Positions 1-12,095 of a DNA stretch of 64,000 nt are shown here, in pieces. Positions within the stretch are counted from its first letter, which is position 1. Each line of letters opens with the position of its first letter. Below the pieces are notes generated by a model. It had not been told where the DNA came from, did not search any database, and saw only the letters and a program-made list of their open reading frames with translations. The position numbers and the translations under genes are program-made. This DNA is from Carya illinoinensis (Eukaryota > Streptophyta > Magnoliopsida > Fagales > Juglandaceae): assembly GCF_018687715.1 (NCBI RefSeq), contig NC_056752.1, forward strand, positions 54,344,653-54,408,652. Direction: 5' to 3'.

Positions 1-162
1 GCAGTGAGAGCTTATATATGAGCTTATATATATAACTCTTACCTTTAGGAGATTTTGTTGTAAAACTTAAATAAGAAGCTGCTATACTATGAAACATCTA
101 TTTATTATTTAGTAAATGTTTAAAATATTTTTAAACATATGATATTTGTTTGGAAACACTAC

Positions 163-165
<3 letters not shown>

Positions 166-205
<40 letters not shown>
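166..205. repeat. (AT)n microsatellite
   Basis: About 40 bp of uninterrupted AT dinucleotide inside segment Q. The second Q copy lacks the expansion. Confidence 0.95.
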
Positions 206-208
<3 letters not shown>

Positions 209-603
209 TATATAAAAGGTCCTTTAATTTTTGAAAGATTATCCATATTCTTAATAGAAATTTGAATTATATATCACATTTTCCGAAAAATTACATTTGA
301 ATAAAATCATCAAAATGATTTTTTACTTAAAATGTACCTTATAAATTTTTTGAAATTAAAAAGTATTTACATATATAATAAAAAAACAACTTAATTTTAT
401 TATTAAATAATTTTTCAGACTATTTAAATATTTTTTTGGACTCCTAAGATAACCACAAAACGCTCAACATTGTCTTCAAGCGTTGCGTTCTCCTTCCCCG
501 AAGTTGAGCCAAAAGTTCGGCTAAGACCAGAATTTCATTCTTATTATTTTCCTGTATTTATTCTTCCAAGAAAATGTCAGTGAGTGCAGTTTTACAGGAG
601 ACC

Positions 604-786
604 ATTTCTTTTAAGAAAAATATAATTATAAGTATAATTATGTATTAATTTATATATTAATATAATGTGATTGGTTAAAAAGTAAATTTTATTTAAAATA
701 GTATTAATTTAAATTTTAAATATGAATGAATCATTATTATTATGTAAATTAGTACGCGACTGTACTTATATATAGCAAAACTCTTC
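604..786. mobile_element. MITE, family M2, copy 1
   Basis: A short AT-rich element whose ends are imperfect inverted repeats: the left end (AAGAAAAATATAATTATAAG) pairs with the complement of the right end (around GCGACTGTACTTATATATAG). A close relative lies at 57001-57175. The second Q copy lacks it. Superfamily not determined. Confidence 0.65.
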
Positions 787-1200
787 TTTCTATCCTCAAG
801 TGGCCTAAACAATAAAGTTTATGAATTTGGATTCCATGCATATACATATATATATATATAACGTACTGTTTGACGGAAGCTTTAATTTAAGATGGAATAT
901 ATAAAGATAATTACAATAAGATTTTATAATATATTTAGATATCATTAAATTACATCAAATATAATATTATACCTACGCCGGTTTCTAAAACTTTCTAATT
1001 TTTCATAACAACCAATATTGCTTGAAGTTGGACAGAATAAGTTGATTAAAACTGAAAACAAATGCAAGCTGGAATGATTTATATCTAAAGTTTCTCTTTC
1101 TTTTTTGTTTGTTCCTAATATTTTTAATAAAAACAATAAAAAAAACAAACACAAAAAAAATTATATATAATATCAATTAATATATAATAGTAATTATATA

Positions 1201-2265
1201 TTAAAACGTTTAGGTTTTCTAAACCTAAAAACTAAGTTTTAGGTTTTCTAAATAATATATAATAGTAAATTATATTAAAAGGTTTTCTAAATCTAAAACC
1301 TAAGTTTTAGGTTTTCCTACCATTTTCACAAGTTCTTTATTCGGTAGAAATATTGCCTATTTTTCAATATAATCATGAATTATTTAGAATAGCAATCAAC
1401 TATATCGCGTGTACTCAAAACTTCTAGCATGACATTCTATTTTTGTTCTGTTTTGACCTTATTATGATTGTATAAATGTGGTCTTTATTTGGATTAGTAC
1501 AAACTTTTCTGTTTGAGGTGTACTCACTTTTAAAATAAAATAGTTTTATGCGTGGTCTTTTCTTTGTGCACACTCGGGATTCTGAGAATAAATAAGGAGA
1601 ATATTTCACATTCTATTTTTGCTTTGTTGGCCACCGAGGTTTGCACAACCCTATCATAAGGGTTAAAAATTGAATTCTATTTTTCTGATGTGATGTTTCA
1701 GTTATACTATACCAAAAAAAATTTTGAATAAGAATATTTCTAAACTTTCACTCTAATATTTTTTTATAACGTATTCTAATTCTGTATTCCAAAAATAAAA
1801 ATATTTTATTTTGCATTATGATTTTTGTAAATGCTCATATTTATATACTAGTATATATTTTTTTTGTTTATTGAGTTGTTAATAACTCACCATCTATCTC
1901 CATAATATTTTTCGTATAATTTTGACGATTCTACTAGAAATCGAAAGTAGGAAGTGTTTGCAAGGTTTGATAATCGTAGATGAAGAAGTGTCAAAGGATA
2001 CAAGTATTTATTGGAGAGTCCTATTTAGTAGATTTATTATTTTATGCTATTTTGGTATTTTGAATTATGGATAATTTCTAATTTTTGTAGATATTTTAAT
2101 TTATTTTATTGCGGTAATTTTTTTATGCTCATGTGGAGGAATGTGGATACTTGTGTTAAACAAATAAGTTAATATTTTATGGAGCCTGTAAATGATATAT
2201 AATTGTGTTATTGAAGATAATTTTAGGTAACAGAAAATAACTCTCCGAACCTCTAGAATCGGGAT
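1201..2265. other. Intergenic AT-rich DNA, no gene seen
   Basis: Short low-complexity open frames only. A short motif (around GGTTTTCTAAACCTAAAACC) repeats between 1205 and 1320. No RNA gene or transposon ends recognised. Confidence 0.6.
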
Positions 2266-2750
2266 GTTATATATATAGTTTGTATTAATTATTTACATAC
2301 CTATAATGGGACGTACACTTGATTAATTATGTTATCATTAATATCAAATTATATATATATTGGGGTAATTAGCATCAAACATTTTTTTTCCTTTTTCCAT
2401 TTTATTCATTTTTCCCATAAGTTCCCTTCGAATAATGGTTGTAAGTTCATTAATATTGTAGGACCGAACTGCCCAATGGGAATTAAAAAACTTTGAACAA
2501 CGTCTGAAATGAATCCTATGCATTTGCTAGGAAAGTTCAAATAACTACATTTTTCTTCTTGAACGCGATACAAATTCAATGCGTCTTTAATGATACGTAC
2601 AACACCTTCAATCCTACGTGCCCAAATGGTCCAAAAATAATGCATGTTTTCAAAGTCCTGAGTTTTCTTTGAACCTAATTATAATCCGATCTTGTTTTCA
2701 CGTAACGCTTCGTACGTAGGATTTCTATTCATGTTAGAAATTTGTGCTTA
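2266..2750 (+). repeat. Segment P, first copy (ancestral empty-site copy)
   Basis: Nearly identical to sequence at 11186-11280, 16883-16963 and 19215-19530. Here the hAT target (AT repeat at 2351-2360) and the copia target (GTAAG at 2441-2445) are uninterrupted, so this copy shows the state before both insertions. Confidence 0.9.
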
Positions 2751-4798
2751 ATTTATTTGATTCACACTTCGTTGACTGTTTCTATCAAAAAAAAAAAAAC
2801 ACTTCGTTGACTGTAGACGTTCAATAACAAAAATTAAGAAGAATAAAGTGTTAATTATAACATACCTCTAATTGGTACGAATGTTTCAAGAACTTGGGGT
2901 ACGTTAAAGTGATTTTTATTGTTTTTTAAACTGAAGTGAGTTTGATTTTCCGATTGGTTACCAAAATCTAAAACATCTCATCTCTAATTATCTTTATAAT
3001 TTTTTCAAATTTTTATATAAAATATAATAAACAATTTAACCTTTTCAAATCTCAATATAAAATTAATATTAAAAAATTATATTATGATAAAATTTTATTT
3101 ATTACTATTTAAAACATCTCATCTCATCTCATATGTATAACCAAACGGATATACCCGTACAGATGAAATTATATAAAGAATTTAGCTTCTATTGATAGAA
3201 TAATAATAATATGAATAAATCACTATACTGTTCAAAAAAATTTTATTTAATGATTAATGGAGTAATTTTAATATATTGATTTTTTTATTTTTTAATATAT
3301 TTAAATATATTAAAAAATGTAAAAAGAAAAAACATAAAAATAAAAATATAAAATTATGGCACACTTAACGGTTATTACTAAACGACAGGCTAGCATTATT
3401 CTAATAATATATATAAACTTTAAATATATAAATGTCGTCCTAAATTTTTATAAAAAATTATATTTCATCGTAAAAAGACTTATTTATTTCTGCATGGAGA
3501 CTATTTTTTTTTTTTTGTCAAATATTTATGTGGAACGACTTGTCACTGTCGTTACTCTTCCGCTAATATTCATTACCCTAGCCGACAGGCAACCGGACTG
3601 CGACACTAAGTTGCCGATATGCCAAGTTGGGTTTGGTCATCAGCGTGTTTAAAATGGCGCCCACAGTCTCTGACAAAACACTACCATAAAGATTTGAAAA
3701 AATCTTTACAACCTTTCAACCCTTCAATATTTACATTTTTTTAACTTTTATTATTTTATCTTTTATCAAATATTTAATATATAAATAATAAATAAAATAA
3801 TTAAATTAATTTAAAAAAAATAAATTCAAAAAAAATTATTAAAAAATATTAAAAAATTAAAAAAAAGTAGAGTATTGAGATGTTAGGAGGTTGTGTAGCA
3901 AAATCCTAAAGACTTTGCCAAGCAGACAAAAGCAAATGGACAAAGAGTCTCCCATCCCATACCGTCAAATTATAAATTCTACAAATTTTGAGAAAATATT
4001 TAAAAATTTCATCCTAAACCGCTCTTTATCTCATCCCTTATTTTGAAATAAATAGATGCGATTTAAAAATATACTGTTTGTCCCTAAATCATTATTTTAA
4101 ATTTATAATTATTTATAATTAAGTTTATAAAAAGAAGTGAGAGAAAAAAGTAATAAAAAATAAAAAAATATTATTTTAATAGAATAAAAAAAGAATAAAA
4201 AATAAGATGTATGGAGTTTTTAAAAGATGAGTAAAATTTAAAAAAAAAAATTTAAAGATGTAATTTTTAGTTAAATTATAGAGAATTTTATGGAAAACCC
4301 AATCTGGATGCTCAAAGGCTTTTATTCAACAAATAATGTAAGATAATAAATTTATTCAAAATACAGGAAAAATTTGAATAATATTAATTAATAATCAACT
4401 TTAAAATTATTTTATAAAAGTCACAAACCGGATTTAAATAGTTGCAAAGTTTGAAATTATAATATTTTTTAAAAATAGAAAAAACTAAATTATTTTATTA
4501 GAAATAAATATATAAATAAATAAGAATCTTACAAAAAATTTGACCAAAATTGAAATTAGAATTATTTTCAAAACTTGTAACTAAATATTTACTAATAAGA
4601 CAAAAATCAGTATAAAAATATGATTTGAAAAAAAAAGAACTAATATTACCTTTAATCCAATGACAATATTAAGTTTTTCCTTTTATATATTTACAGATTT
4701 ATCTTTTTATGATAATACTTCTATGGAGGACTTCTACGTTTTAAGAACGCTATTTTTTCCTTTCAACTAGGGAAACGTGCCTTGCACTTTGAGCCCCA
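2751..4798. other. Intergenic AT-rich DNA, no gene seen
   Basis: The 15-bp string CACTTCGTTGACTGT occurs twice near 2770-2815. The stretch 3690-3910 resembles 60062-60292 (shared AT-rich core, then GTGTAG near the right side), suggesting an unclassified MITE pair. The open frame at 3356-3652 is low-complexity and not protein-like. Confidence 0.55.
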
Positions 4799-4803
4799 AT
4801 TAG

Positions 4804-6203
4804 TGTTGTCCAGATGACTAATACAAGAGGAGGGTGAATTGAATTGTATTAAAAAAATAACAATTATAAATCAAATATATAATATAAAATATAAACAAAA
4901 TATGAAATAACAATAAATATAAAAAGTAATGGTAAGAGAGAAGCAAACTCAGTATGTTAACGAGGTTTGGCCCCACTGCCTACGTCCTCGCCTCAAGCTA
5001 CCCCTTAAGGATTTTCAAATTCACTATTCAACCTCCTTCAGGTAGAGATAGAAACCTATTACACATTTGAACAACAGCTACAAAGGATCCGTGTAGAACA
5101 CCCTCTACACTTGCAATCACCTTACACGTGGTGATTCAACTATTCCCCGTGTAGAATACTTTCTACACACACAAGGGTTATACACACCCTTTTTTCTGAT
5201 ACAAGAGCTGATAGTGGGTAGGTTATCAGAAAACACTCCTCAATGAGTGAAATAAGAACAATACAGCGCAAACTATATATCTCAAAATGAACAAGGATTA
5301 AGGCTCAATGCTTAGAGAAGAGAGAATGAAAGTTTTGAATGAATGTTGTATGCTCTTGGTGTTGTGAATGTGAAGCTCTCAAATGATCTATTTATAGACA
5401 TATGAGACTTCATATTTAAATTTAAAAAGATTCACATGTCAAAGATAGCATCATTCACTTTTTCAAAAAATTCAAATAAAAGGTTCTTCTTTTTCAATTG
5501 TCAAAGACAACATCATTCATTTTTTTCAAAAAAATCAAACCTAATCTTTTACTTTTGGCATATGACAAAATAAACACACTTTCCTTTTCAAAAAATTCAA
5601 ACCTAATCTTTTACTTTTTACATATGATAAAAGGAGCACACTTTCATTTTCAAAAAAATTCAAACCTAATCTTTTACTTTTTGTATATGACAAAATGAGC
5701 ACACTTTATTTTTCAAAATTTTCAAACAAAATCATCTACCTTTTGTATAAGTCTAAAAAAGAATCAATTACTTTTGAAAATATTCAAATAAAACATGCAC
5801 ATGTGAAATATGACAATCAATCATCTTTAATATTTTCAAAATTCAACCCTTTAATCAAGGCATGCACATGTAAAAGATGACAATCAATCATCTTTCAAAA
5901 TTTTCAAATTTAATTTTCAAAAATATTCATGCACATGTGGAAAATGTATTTTAATGCTTTATGATAAAATATTAATTTTGAGTATTAATCCTAATTTCGA
6001 ATTTTAAGAGATTTACAACATTACTCTATGACTTTAATGTGAACTTATTTCCTTATTGCTCATGCTTGGTTCTTTGATGTGTTTGATTCCATTGTGTGAA
6101 TAACTTGACCTTGAAACTCCTTTATTCTTTGAATTTATTTGTTATCATCAAAATCAATGTATAAATTTATAATCACATGAAACTTGAAACCTTGAGTTCA
6201 ACA
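4804..6203 (-). repeat. C1 3' LTR
   Basis: 1400 bp, beginning TGTTG and ending CAACA. It contains four to five tandem units of about 65 bp (5510-5720), each with a (T)CAAAAAAATTCAAAC core and a CTTTTACTTTT motif. The same array has fewer units in the solo LTR at 25826-27102. Short open frames in the array are repeat artefacts. Confidence 0.92.
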
Positions 6204-6217
6204 GTCTCCCCCTTTTT
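6204..6217 (-). other. C1 polypurine tract
   Basis: Read on minus, TCAAAAAGGGGGAGAC directly precedes the 3' LTR. This is the expected position and composition for the primer of plus-strand DNA synthesis. Confidence 0.8.
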
Positions 6218-6593
6218 GATGATGACAAATACTTGATAGAACTTGAAACATGTATTCATACTTAAGCTCCCCCTGAAAATATGCGTTAGTTTTTCAAACA
6301 AAAGTATAAATATAATTCCAAGCATATATAACAAGTTTAGCAATTTAAACAATGTTAATGTTTTAGTCTAAAACTTCTCCCCCTTTTGGCATCATTAAAA
6401 AGGATCGGCAGCAAGTAAATGGACTGAAGAAAATGATGCGTTTAATAGTCACTGTAGATAGTTGAAAAAGGAGCCGTCCGTGACCCGACAAATGCTGCAA
6501 AGTCTCGAGGCCTAACTCTATGAATTTAGTGCGGCTGGAGATTTAAACAATCGCCTGATGTTGTTGACAAACGTGATTGAAGGCTCTGAGTTG

Positions 6594-6604
6594 CTATAAA
6601 AAAA
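6594..6604 (+). promoter_or_regulatory. TATA box of the antisense ORF in C1
   Basis: CTATAAAAAAA lies about 80 bp upstream of the ATG at 6680, on the strand opposite to the retroelement. The spacing suits an independent RNA polymerase II promoter. Confidence 0.5.
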
Positions 6605-6679
6605 TGATCATTTTCATCTATCAGATGCCAAAAAAATAATCGCTTTTTGACCTGAGTTATGTTTTTCCACAACGATAGA

Positions 6680-7192
6680 ATGGCTAAGCAATTCTCTTCC
6701 ACTAATGTTCCAGACTTAAATCAGGAACCCTTGACGCATCAATCATCAATCTTCTCTCCTGAGGCCGTCAATACCATGATAGGAGCAGTGAACCGTTTTT
6801 CTAGTAATGCTGATTCTGAGATTATTGCAGAATCAAGAATGCTCAGTAGTCAATATGCTGCCTCTGTTACGATCATGTCTCGGAGGTTAATGGCGAGGGT
6901 GAGTGAGATTGATCATCTTAACATGCAAATATTTGAATTACGACAGAAGCTTGCTAATAAGAATAGTGAGAATAAAAAGCTAAAGCAAGAAAACTAAGAG
7001 TTGAAAAAATTTACAGATTGGTATGCTTATGATCTGCAACCACGAATAGAGGAGCTGGAACGAGAAAGAGTTCAGATACAAGGTCAACATCGGCAGATAA
7101 CAGCAGAGGTTCATCGTTTACTAGAAAAATAGGGACAATCTACTGTTAATCTCGCTGGCTTAGTAAGAAAACTTTTGAAAATGTGTGTCTAG
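6680..7192 (+). pseudogene. Antisense coiled-coil ORF carried by C1
   Basis: One reading frame of 170 codons that starts ATGGCT and ends TAG at 7190-7192, with two in-frame stops (6995-6997 and 7130-7132). The first 60 residues are Ser/Asn/Gln-rich. From about residue 70 on there is a heptad-like Leu/Ile pattern with many Glu, Lys, Asn and Gln, predicting a coiled coil (for example IDHLNMQIFELRQKL). No enzymatic motif. It lies antisense to gag, between the point where pol is missing and the 3' LTR, and has its own TATA box. The frame at 6659 adds seven residues upstream, but the ATGGCT start better fits a plant initiation context. Function unknown. A similar ORF sits antisense in element C3. 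Confidence 0.6.
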
Positions 7193-7469
7193 CATATCTT
7201 GTATTTCTTTTGACTGAAAAAGATTTGAAGAGACAATAGTTTGTCTTATTCTTTATGCTATCTCTATAAAATCAGTCCTGAAGTTCATCCAATCCGCATC
7301 AAGTTTTCATCTCATCTTTATAACTCATCTGCATTCCTTCAGCATTCTCGTTTTAAGTCTTAAACATCCACTATCTAAAAACCATTTGTTTTTGCTTGTG
7401 GAAGACTTCATGTATATCTATAAAAACAATTAAAATGATTTTTCTTAGTACCCAAATTCTTTGGGTCCT
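7193..7469. other. C1 internal non-coding stretch
   Basis: Contains a second TATA-like motif on + (CTCTATAAAATCAG near 7260) followed by a C/T-rich leader-like sequence. That leader resembles the one in front of the antisense ORF of element C3, but no ORF follows here. Confidence 0.4.
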
Positions 7470-9104
7470 TTATTTATTAGTATTAGAAGAAACAAAATTT
7501 TTAGGTACCCATATGGCCCTAATAGTCATTGTATGATTTCTTCTAACAGGACAAGTATGATAATTATGACCATTTCTATTACAAAAATTACAAATAGCAT
7601 GTGACATATATGAAAAACTTGAATGATTATAATAATATCCATTTTTGACAAAATTATTTTTATGAAAAAAATTTTGAATATTAGTCTTTGATGTAGAATG
7701 ATTATCAAAGAAATTTTTATAAGGTTTGTATTTTTGTTTTGGCATATATCCCAAACCTGCCTTGTCAAAAACACATCTTTAACTACCAAGAAGTTTTTCA
7801 AAATTTCTTTTTCCATTCGTAAAGTTTTCAACAATATTTTCTAAATCGGTTTTCTTCTTATTCAATTCAAGATTTTCATCTTTCAAAATGATACTTTCTT
7901 TTCTTAAAATTTCAATTTCGTTTGTTAAAAAAGAATTTTTCTTTCTCAAAGCAGTATAGTTGATACCCAATTTTTCAAATTCCTCATATACCTCTTCTAA
8001 AATATTTTACAATTCTTCATATGAAGGATCTTCAATATTATCAAAATTTGTTACCTCAATGTCATCTTTATCCATAAGACAAAGATTTGTTGATTCTCCA
8101 TTGCTTGCTTCACTATCTGAACTACTTGAATCATCATCCCATGTAGCTTTCATTGCTTTCTTGCCCTTGTTTCGATCTTTCTTTAGCAGAGGACAATCTG
8201 GTTTGATATGACCAGGTTTATTGCATTTATAACAAATTAAAGTGTCAGTTTTACCTGAATCTTTCTTGGAAAACTTTTTGAAAAATTTCCTTGGAGGAGT
8301 TCTATTTTTCTTCAAGAATCTCTGAATTCTTCTTGTTATCATCGCAACTTCTTCATCTTTATCTTCATTTTCCTCATCTTCATCACTTTCACTTTCATGA
8401 GGAATAGCTTTAAGTACTAAGCTCTTCTTTGGCTTTCCTTCTTCTTCTCCTCTTTTCAATGTGTACTCATGGGTGATAAGTGACCCGATGAGTTCATTAA
8501 CTTCGAGCTTCTTGAGGTCTCTAGCTTCAAGAATCGCTGTCACTTTTGATTCCAAGCGTTTTGGTAGAGAGTTGAGAATTTTTCTTACTATCTCCACCTT
8601 GGAATAAATTTTGCCAAGAGCTGTCAAACTGTTTATAATGTTAGTAAAACGAGTGTGCATACTAGAAATAGATTCATCATCATTCATCTTAAACATTTCA
8701 TATTCATGAGTAAGAATATAAATTTTTGATTCCTTGACTTGCAAAGTTCCTTCATAAGTAACTTCAAAATTATCCCAAATTTCTTTTGCCGTAGCATAAG
8801 TCATTATTCTATTAAACTCATTTCCATTGAGAGCATTAAATAATAAATTCATAGCAGTTAAATTCAAAGTATAAAGTCTATCGTCTTCACGATCAAACTC
8901 TTCTTCTTCCTTTTTGACCTTTACTCTATCAACCACTTTTGTTGGAATATAAGGTCCATTTACAATACATTTCCAAATTTCTCGACCTTGAGCCTGAAAG
9001 AATATTCTCATTCTAACTTTTCAGAATGAGTAATTATCTTCACAAAAGAGTGGAGGCCGACTGCTAGATTTACCTTCACCAAACGAAACTGAAATGTTAG
9101 CCAT
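7470..9104 (-). pseudogene. Copia gag polyprotein, C1, three nonsense codons
   Basis: A single reading frame of 545 codons starting ATGGCT at 9104. The UBN2-type gag domain spans roughly residues 40-200. A CCHC zinc knuckle follows (CYKCNKPGHIKPDC, near 8215-8256), then an acidic Ser-rich stretch, a long coiled coil (7780-7970), a second Cys/His cluster (CNFCNRNGHNYHTC) and a stub ending near IWVPK, where protease-integrase normally follows. Stops fall near 9012 (a Trp position), at 8007-8009 and near 7777-7779 (Gln positions). All are explainable as C-to-T or G-to-A transitions. The protein would assemble the virus-like particle and package RNA. Pol is absent after 7470. Confidence 0.85.
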
Positions 9105-9150
9105 AAGATCTTAACTTAAAAGATAGTTAGTCTTATAATAGAGCTCTTAG

Positions 9151-9531
9151 CTCTGATACCAATTGTTACTGATCATAGGCCGCACCTATGTCACCTAACA
9201 ATTGTACCTACCAGACTAGCCGGCCACCGTCTCTACCGGTGCACCGTCACTCATGGTCGGAGAGTCTTACTTCGGTGACACAGTCATAAGCGAGAGTTCC
9301 CATGAGTGATCTGCCTGTATGAACAGTACAGGTCAACTAGCTCTGATACCAATTGTTACTGATCATAGGCCGCACCTATGTCACCTAACAATTGTACCTA
9401 CCAGGCTAGCCGGCCACCGTCTCTACCGGTGCACCGTCACCCATGGTCGGAAAGTCTTGCTTCGGTGACACAGTTACAAGCGAGAGTTCACATGAGTGAT
9501 CTGCCTGTATGAATAGTATAGGTCAACCTGG
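9151..9531 (-). repeat. Tandem duplication of the C1 leader including the primer-binding site
   Basis: Two units of about 190 bp (9151-9340 and 9341-9531), over 95% alike by eye. Each begins with CTCTGATACCAATTGTT, the complement of the tRNA-Met primer-binding site. Together with the site next to the LTR, the element carries three primer-binding-site copies in a row. Non-coding. Confidence 0.9.
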
Positions 9532-9542
9532 CTCTGATACCA
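9532..9542 (-). other. C1 primer-binding site
   Basis: On minus it reads TGGTATCAGAG, the usual complement to the 3' end of initiator tRNA-Met in plant copia elements. It lies two bases from the 5' LTR. Confidence 0.88.
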
Positions 9543-9544
9543 AT

Positions 9545-10947
9545 TGTTGCCCAGATGACTAACACAAGAGGGGGGGTGAATTGAGTTATATTAAAAAAAT
9601 AACAATTATAAATCAAATATATAATATAAAATATAAACAAAATATGAAATAACAATAAATATAAAGAGTAAGGGTAAGAGAGAAGCAAATTCAGTATGTT
9701 AACGAGGTTCGGCCCCACTGCCTACGTCCTCGCCTCAAGCTACCCCTTGAGGATTCCCAAATTCACTATTCAACCTCCTTCAGGTGGAGATAGAAACCTA
9801 TTACACCTTTGAACAACACCGCTACAAAGGATCCGTTTAGAACACCCTCTACATTTGCAATCACCTTACACGTGGTGATTCAACTATTCCCCGTGTAGAA
9901 TACTTTCTACACACACAAGGGTTATACACACCCTTTTTCTGATACAAGAGCTGATAGTGGGTAGGTTATCAGAAAACATTCCTTAATGAGTGAAATAAGA
10001 ACAATACAGCGCAAACTATATCTCTCAAAATGAACAAAGATTAAGGCTCAATGTTTAGAGAAGAGAGGATGAAAGTTTTGAATGAATATTGTATGCTCTT
10101 GGTGTTGTGAATGTGAAACTCTCAAATGATCTATTTATAGGCATATGAGACTTCATATTTAAATTTAAAAAGATTCACATGTCAAAGACAACATCATTCA
10201 CTTTTTCAAAAAATTCAAATAAAATGTTTTTCTTTTTCAATTGTCAAAGACAACATCATTCATTTTTTTCAAGAAAATCAAATCTAATCTTTTACTTTTG
10301 GCATATGACAAAATGAGCACACTTTCCTTTTCAAAAAATTCAAATCTAATTTTTTACTTTTTACATATGACAAAAGGAGCACACTTTCCTTTTCAAAAAA
10401 ATTCAAACCTAATCTTTTACTTTTTGTATATGACAAAATGAGCACACTTTACTTTTCAAAATTTTCAAACAAAATCATCTACCTTTTTGTATAAGTCTAA
10501 AAAAGCATCAATTACTTTTGAAAATATTCAAATAAAACATGCACATGTGAAAGATGACAATCAATCATCTTTAATATTTTCAAAGTTCAACCCTTTAATC
10601 AAGGCATGCACATATAAAAGATGACAATCAATCATCTTTCAAAATTTTCAAATTTAATTTTCAAAAATATTTATGTACATGTGGAAAATATATTTTAATG
10701 TTTTATGATAAAATATTAATTTTGAGCATTAATCCTAATTTCGAATTTTAAGATATTTACAACATTATTCTATGACTTTAATGTGAACTTATTTCCTTCT
10801 TGCCCATGCTTGGTTCTTTGATGTGCTTGATTCTATTGTGTGAACAACTTGAGCTTGAAACTCCTTTATTCTTTGAATTTATTTGTTATCATCAAAATTT
10901 ATGTGTAGATTTATAATCACATGAAACTTGAAACCTTAGGTTCAATA
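9545..10947 (-). repeat. C1 5' LTR
   Basis: 1403 bp and highly similar to 4804-6203 along its length, including the internal 65-bp array. Its distal dinucleotide is TA instead of CA, a single terminal substitution. Confidence 0.92.
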
Positions 10948-10952
10948 ACTAG

Positions 10953-11185
10953 TATATATAAATATATATCTGTAGGTAGCTAGGTTGTTATGTAACAGTT
11001 TTGGTTGGATGAAATTTATATATTTATCGATCCTACGTACAATTTTTTTATATATATTGTTGATTTTTTTAACAGTACTTTGGTTTTATGTTTGGGTGGA
11101 ATTAATTGTCGAGGACTATACTTTTTATGAAGCTACCTAGCTCTTCATTCACAAAAAGGACACTACTGGAGTTCATTTTCAGTTT
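10953..11185. other. Intergenic DNA between C1 and segment P, no gene seen
   Basis: AT-rich sequence with no counterpart beside the first P copy and no protein-like frame. Confidence 0.5.
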
Positions 11186-11280
11186 CATATTATATATATA
11201 GTTCGTATTAATTATTTACGTATAATGGGACGTCGTACTCTTGATTAATTATGTTATCATTAATATCAAATTATATATAT
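11186..11280 (+). repeat. Segment P, second copy, part 1
   Basis: Matches 2266-2360. It is cut at the AT repeat by the hAT insertion and continues at 16883. Confidence 0.88.
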
Positions 11281-11450
11281 TGGGCTGGGCAACCGGGTAC
11301 CGGACCGGGTATCCGGGTATACCCGGCCCGAAACCCGGATTCTAAATCCGGGCCGGACTCCGGCCCGGATACACCCGGGTTAGGACTCGGGCTGAAACCC
11401 GGATTGATCCGGGTTTTTACAACCCGGAAATCCGAGTTCCGGCCTAGACC
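11281..11450. repeat. hAT left terminal and subterminal repeat array
   Basis: Dense CCGGGT, CCGGGTA and GGCCGG motifs in both orientations, in sharp contrast to the AT-rich surroundings. In hAT elements such subterminal repeats bind the transposase; that role here is inferred. Confidence 0.8.
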
Positions 11451-11504
11451 TGGGTTTTTTTTTTTTTTTTTAACAAAGCCTGATTCTTAAATTTTTTTCA
11501 ACAA

Positions 11505-12095
11505 AAAAACATTGTGACAGTATTCCAAAAAAATTTCTTAATAAGCCCTGTCGGATCAACATTCATTCGATAAATCAAACTTCCAAAATGACAGCATTCC
11601 AAAAAAATTTCTTAATAAGCCCTGTCGAATCAACATTCATTCGATAAATCAAACTTCCAAAATGACAGCATTCCAAAAAAATTTCTTAATAAGCCCTGTC
11701 GGATCAACATTCATTCCTCATTACAGATAAATCAAACTTCCAAAATGATCAACATTCATTCCTCGTTACAGATAAATCAAACTTCCAAAATGACAGCATT
11801 CCAAAAAAATTTCTTAATAAGCCCTGTCGGATCAACATTCATTCCTCATTACAGATAAATCAAACTTCCAAAATGATCATTACAGATAAATCAAACTTCC
11901 AAAATGATCAACATTCATTCCTCATTACAGATAAATCAAACTTCCAAAATGACAGCATCAAACTTCCAAAAAATTAAACTTCCAAAATTACAGATAAATC
12001 AAAATGACAGCATCAAACTTCCAAAAAATTAAACTTCCAAAATTACAGATAAATCAAAATGATAGCATCAAACTTCCAAAAAATTAAAAATGAAA
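11505..12095. repeat. Tandem repeat array inside the hAT element
   Basis: Irregular units of about 50-85 bp built from AAACTTCCAAAATGA, CATTCCAAAAAAATTTC, TAATAAGCCCTGTCGG and CAACATTCATTCC. Units shorten towards 12095. It lies 3' of the transposase gene and is non-coding. Confidence 0.85.

Larger units (their letters stand above)
1..1200 (+). repeat. Segment Q, first copy (ancestral empty-site copy)
   Basis: AT-rich non-coding DNA that recurs, collinear and diverged, at 19672-19845, 25398-25825 and 27103-27560. The second copy is interrupted by a copia element, a solo LTR and a MITE, none of which is present here. This copy instead carries a private MITE at about 604-786. No gene seen. Confidence 0.8.
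4804..10947 (-). mobile_element. Non-autonomous Ty1-copia LTR retrotransposon (element C1)
   Basis: A 6.1-kb element in minus orientation. Its LTRs are about 1400 bp (4804-6203 and 9545-10947) and begin TGTTG and end CAACA or CAATA. The target duplication is ATTAG/ACTAG, 4 of 5 matching (4799-4803, 10948-10952). A primer-binding site complementary to initiator tRNA-Met abuts the 5' LTR at 9532-9542, and a purine tract (as read on minus) abuts the 3' LTR. Inside are a gag gene with three nonsense codons and an antisense coiled-coil ORF. I see no integrase core, reverse transcriptase or RNase H, so it must have moved using proteins supplied in trans. Confidence 0.9.

Noticed and set aside
3356..3652. 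98-codon frame on +
   Set aside because: Low-complexity, AT-driven composition with no similarity to known families and no promoter-like context.
5498..5880. Open frames in the C1-family LTRs (also near 10241 and 26578)
   Set aside because: They follow the 65-bp tandem units and change with unit number; repeat artefacts inside LTRs.
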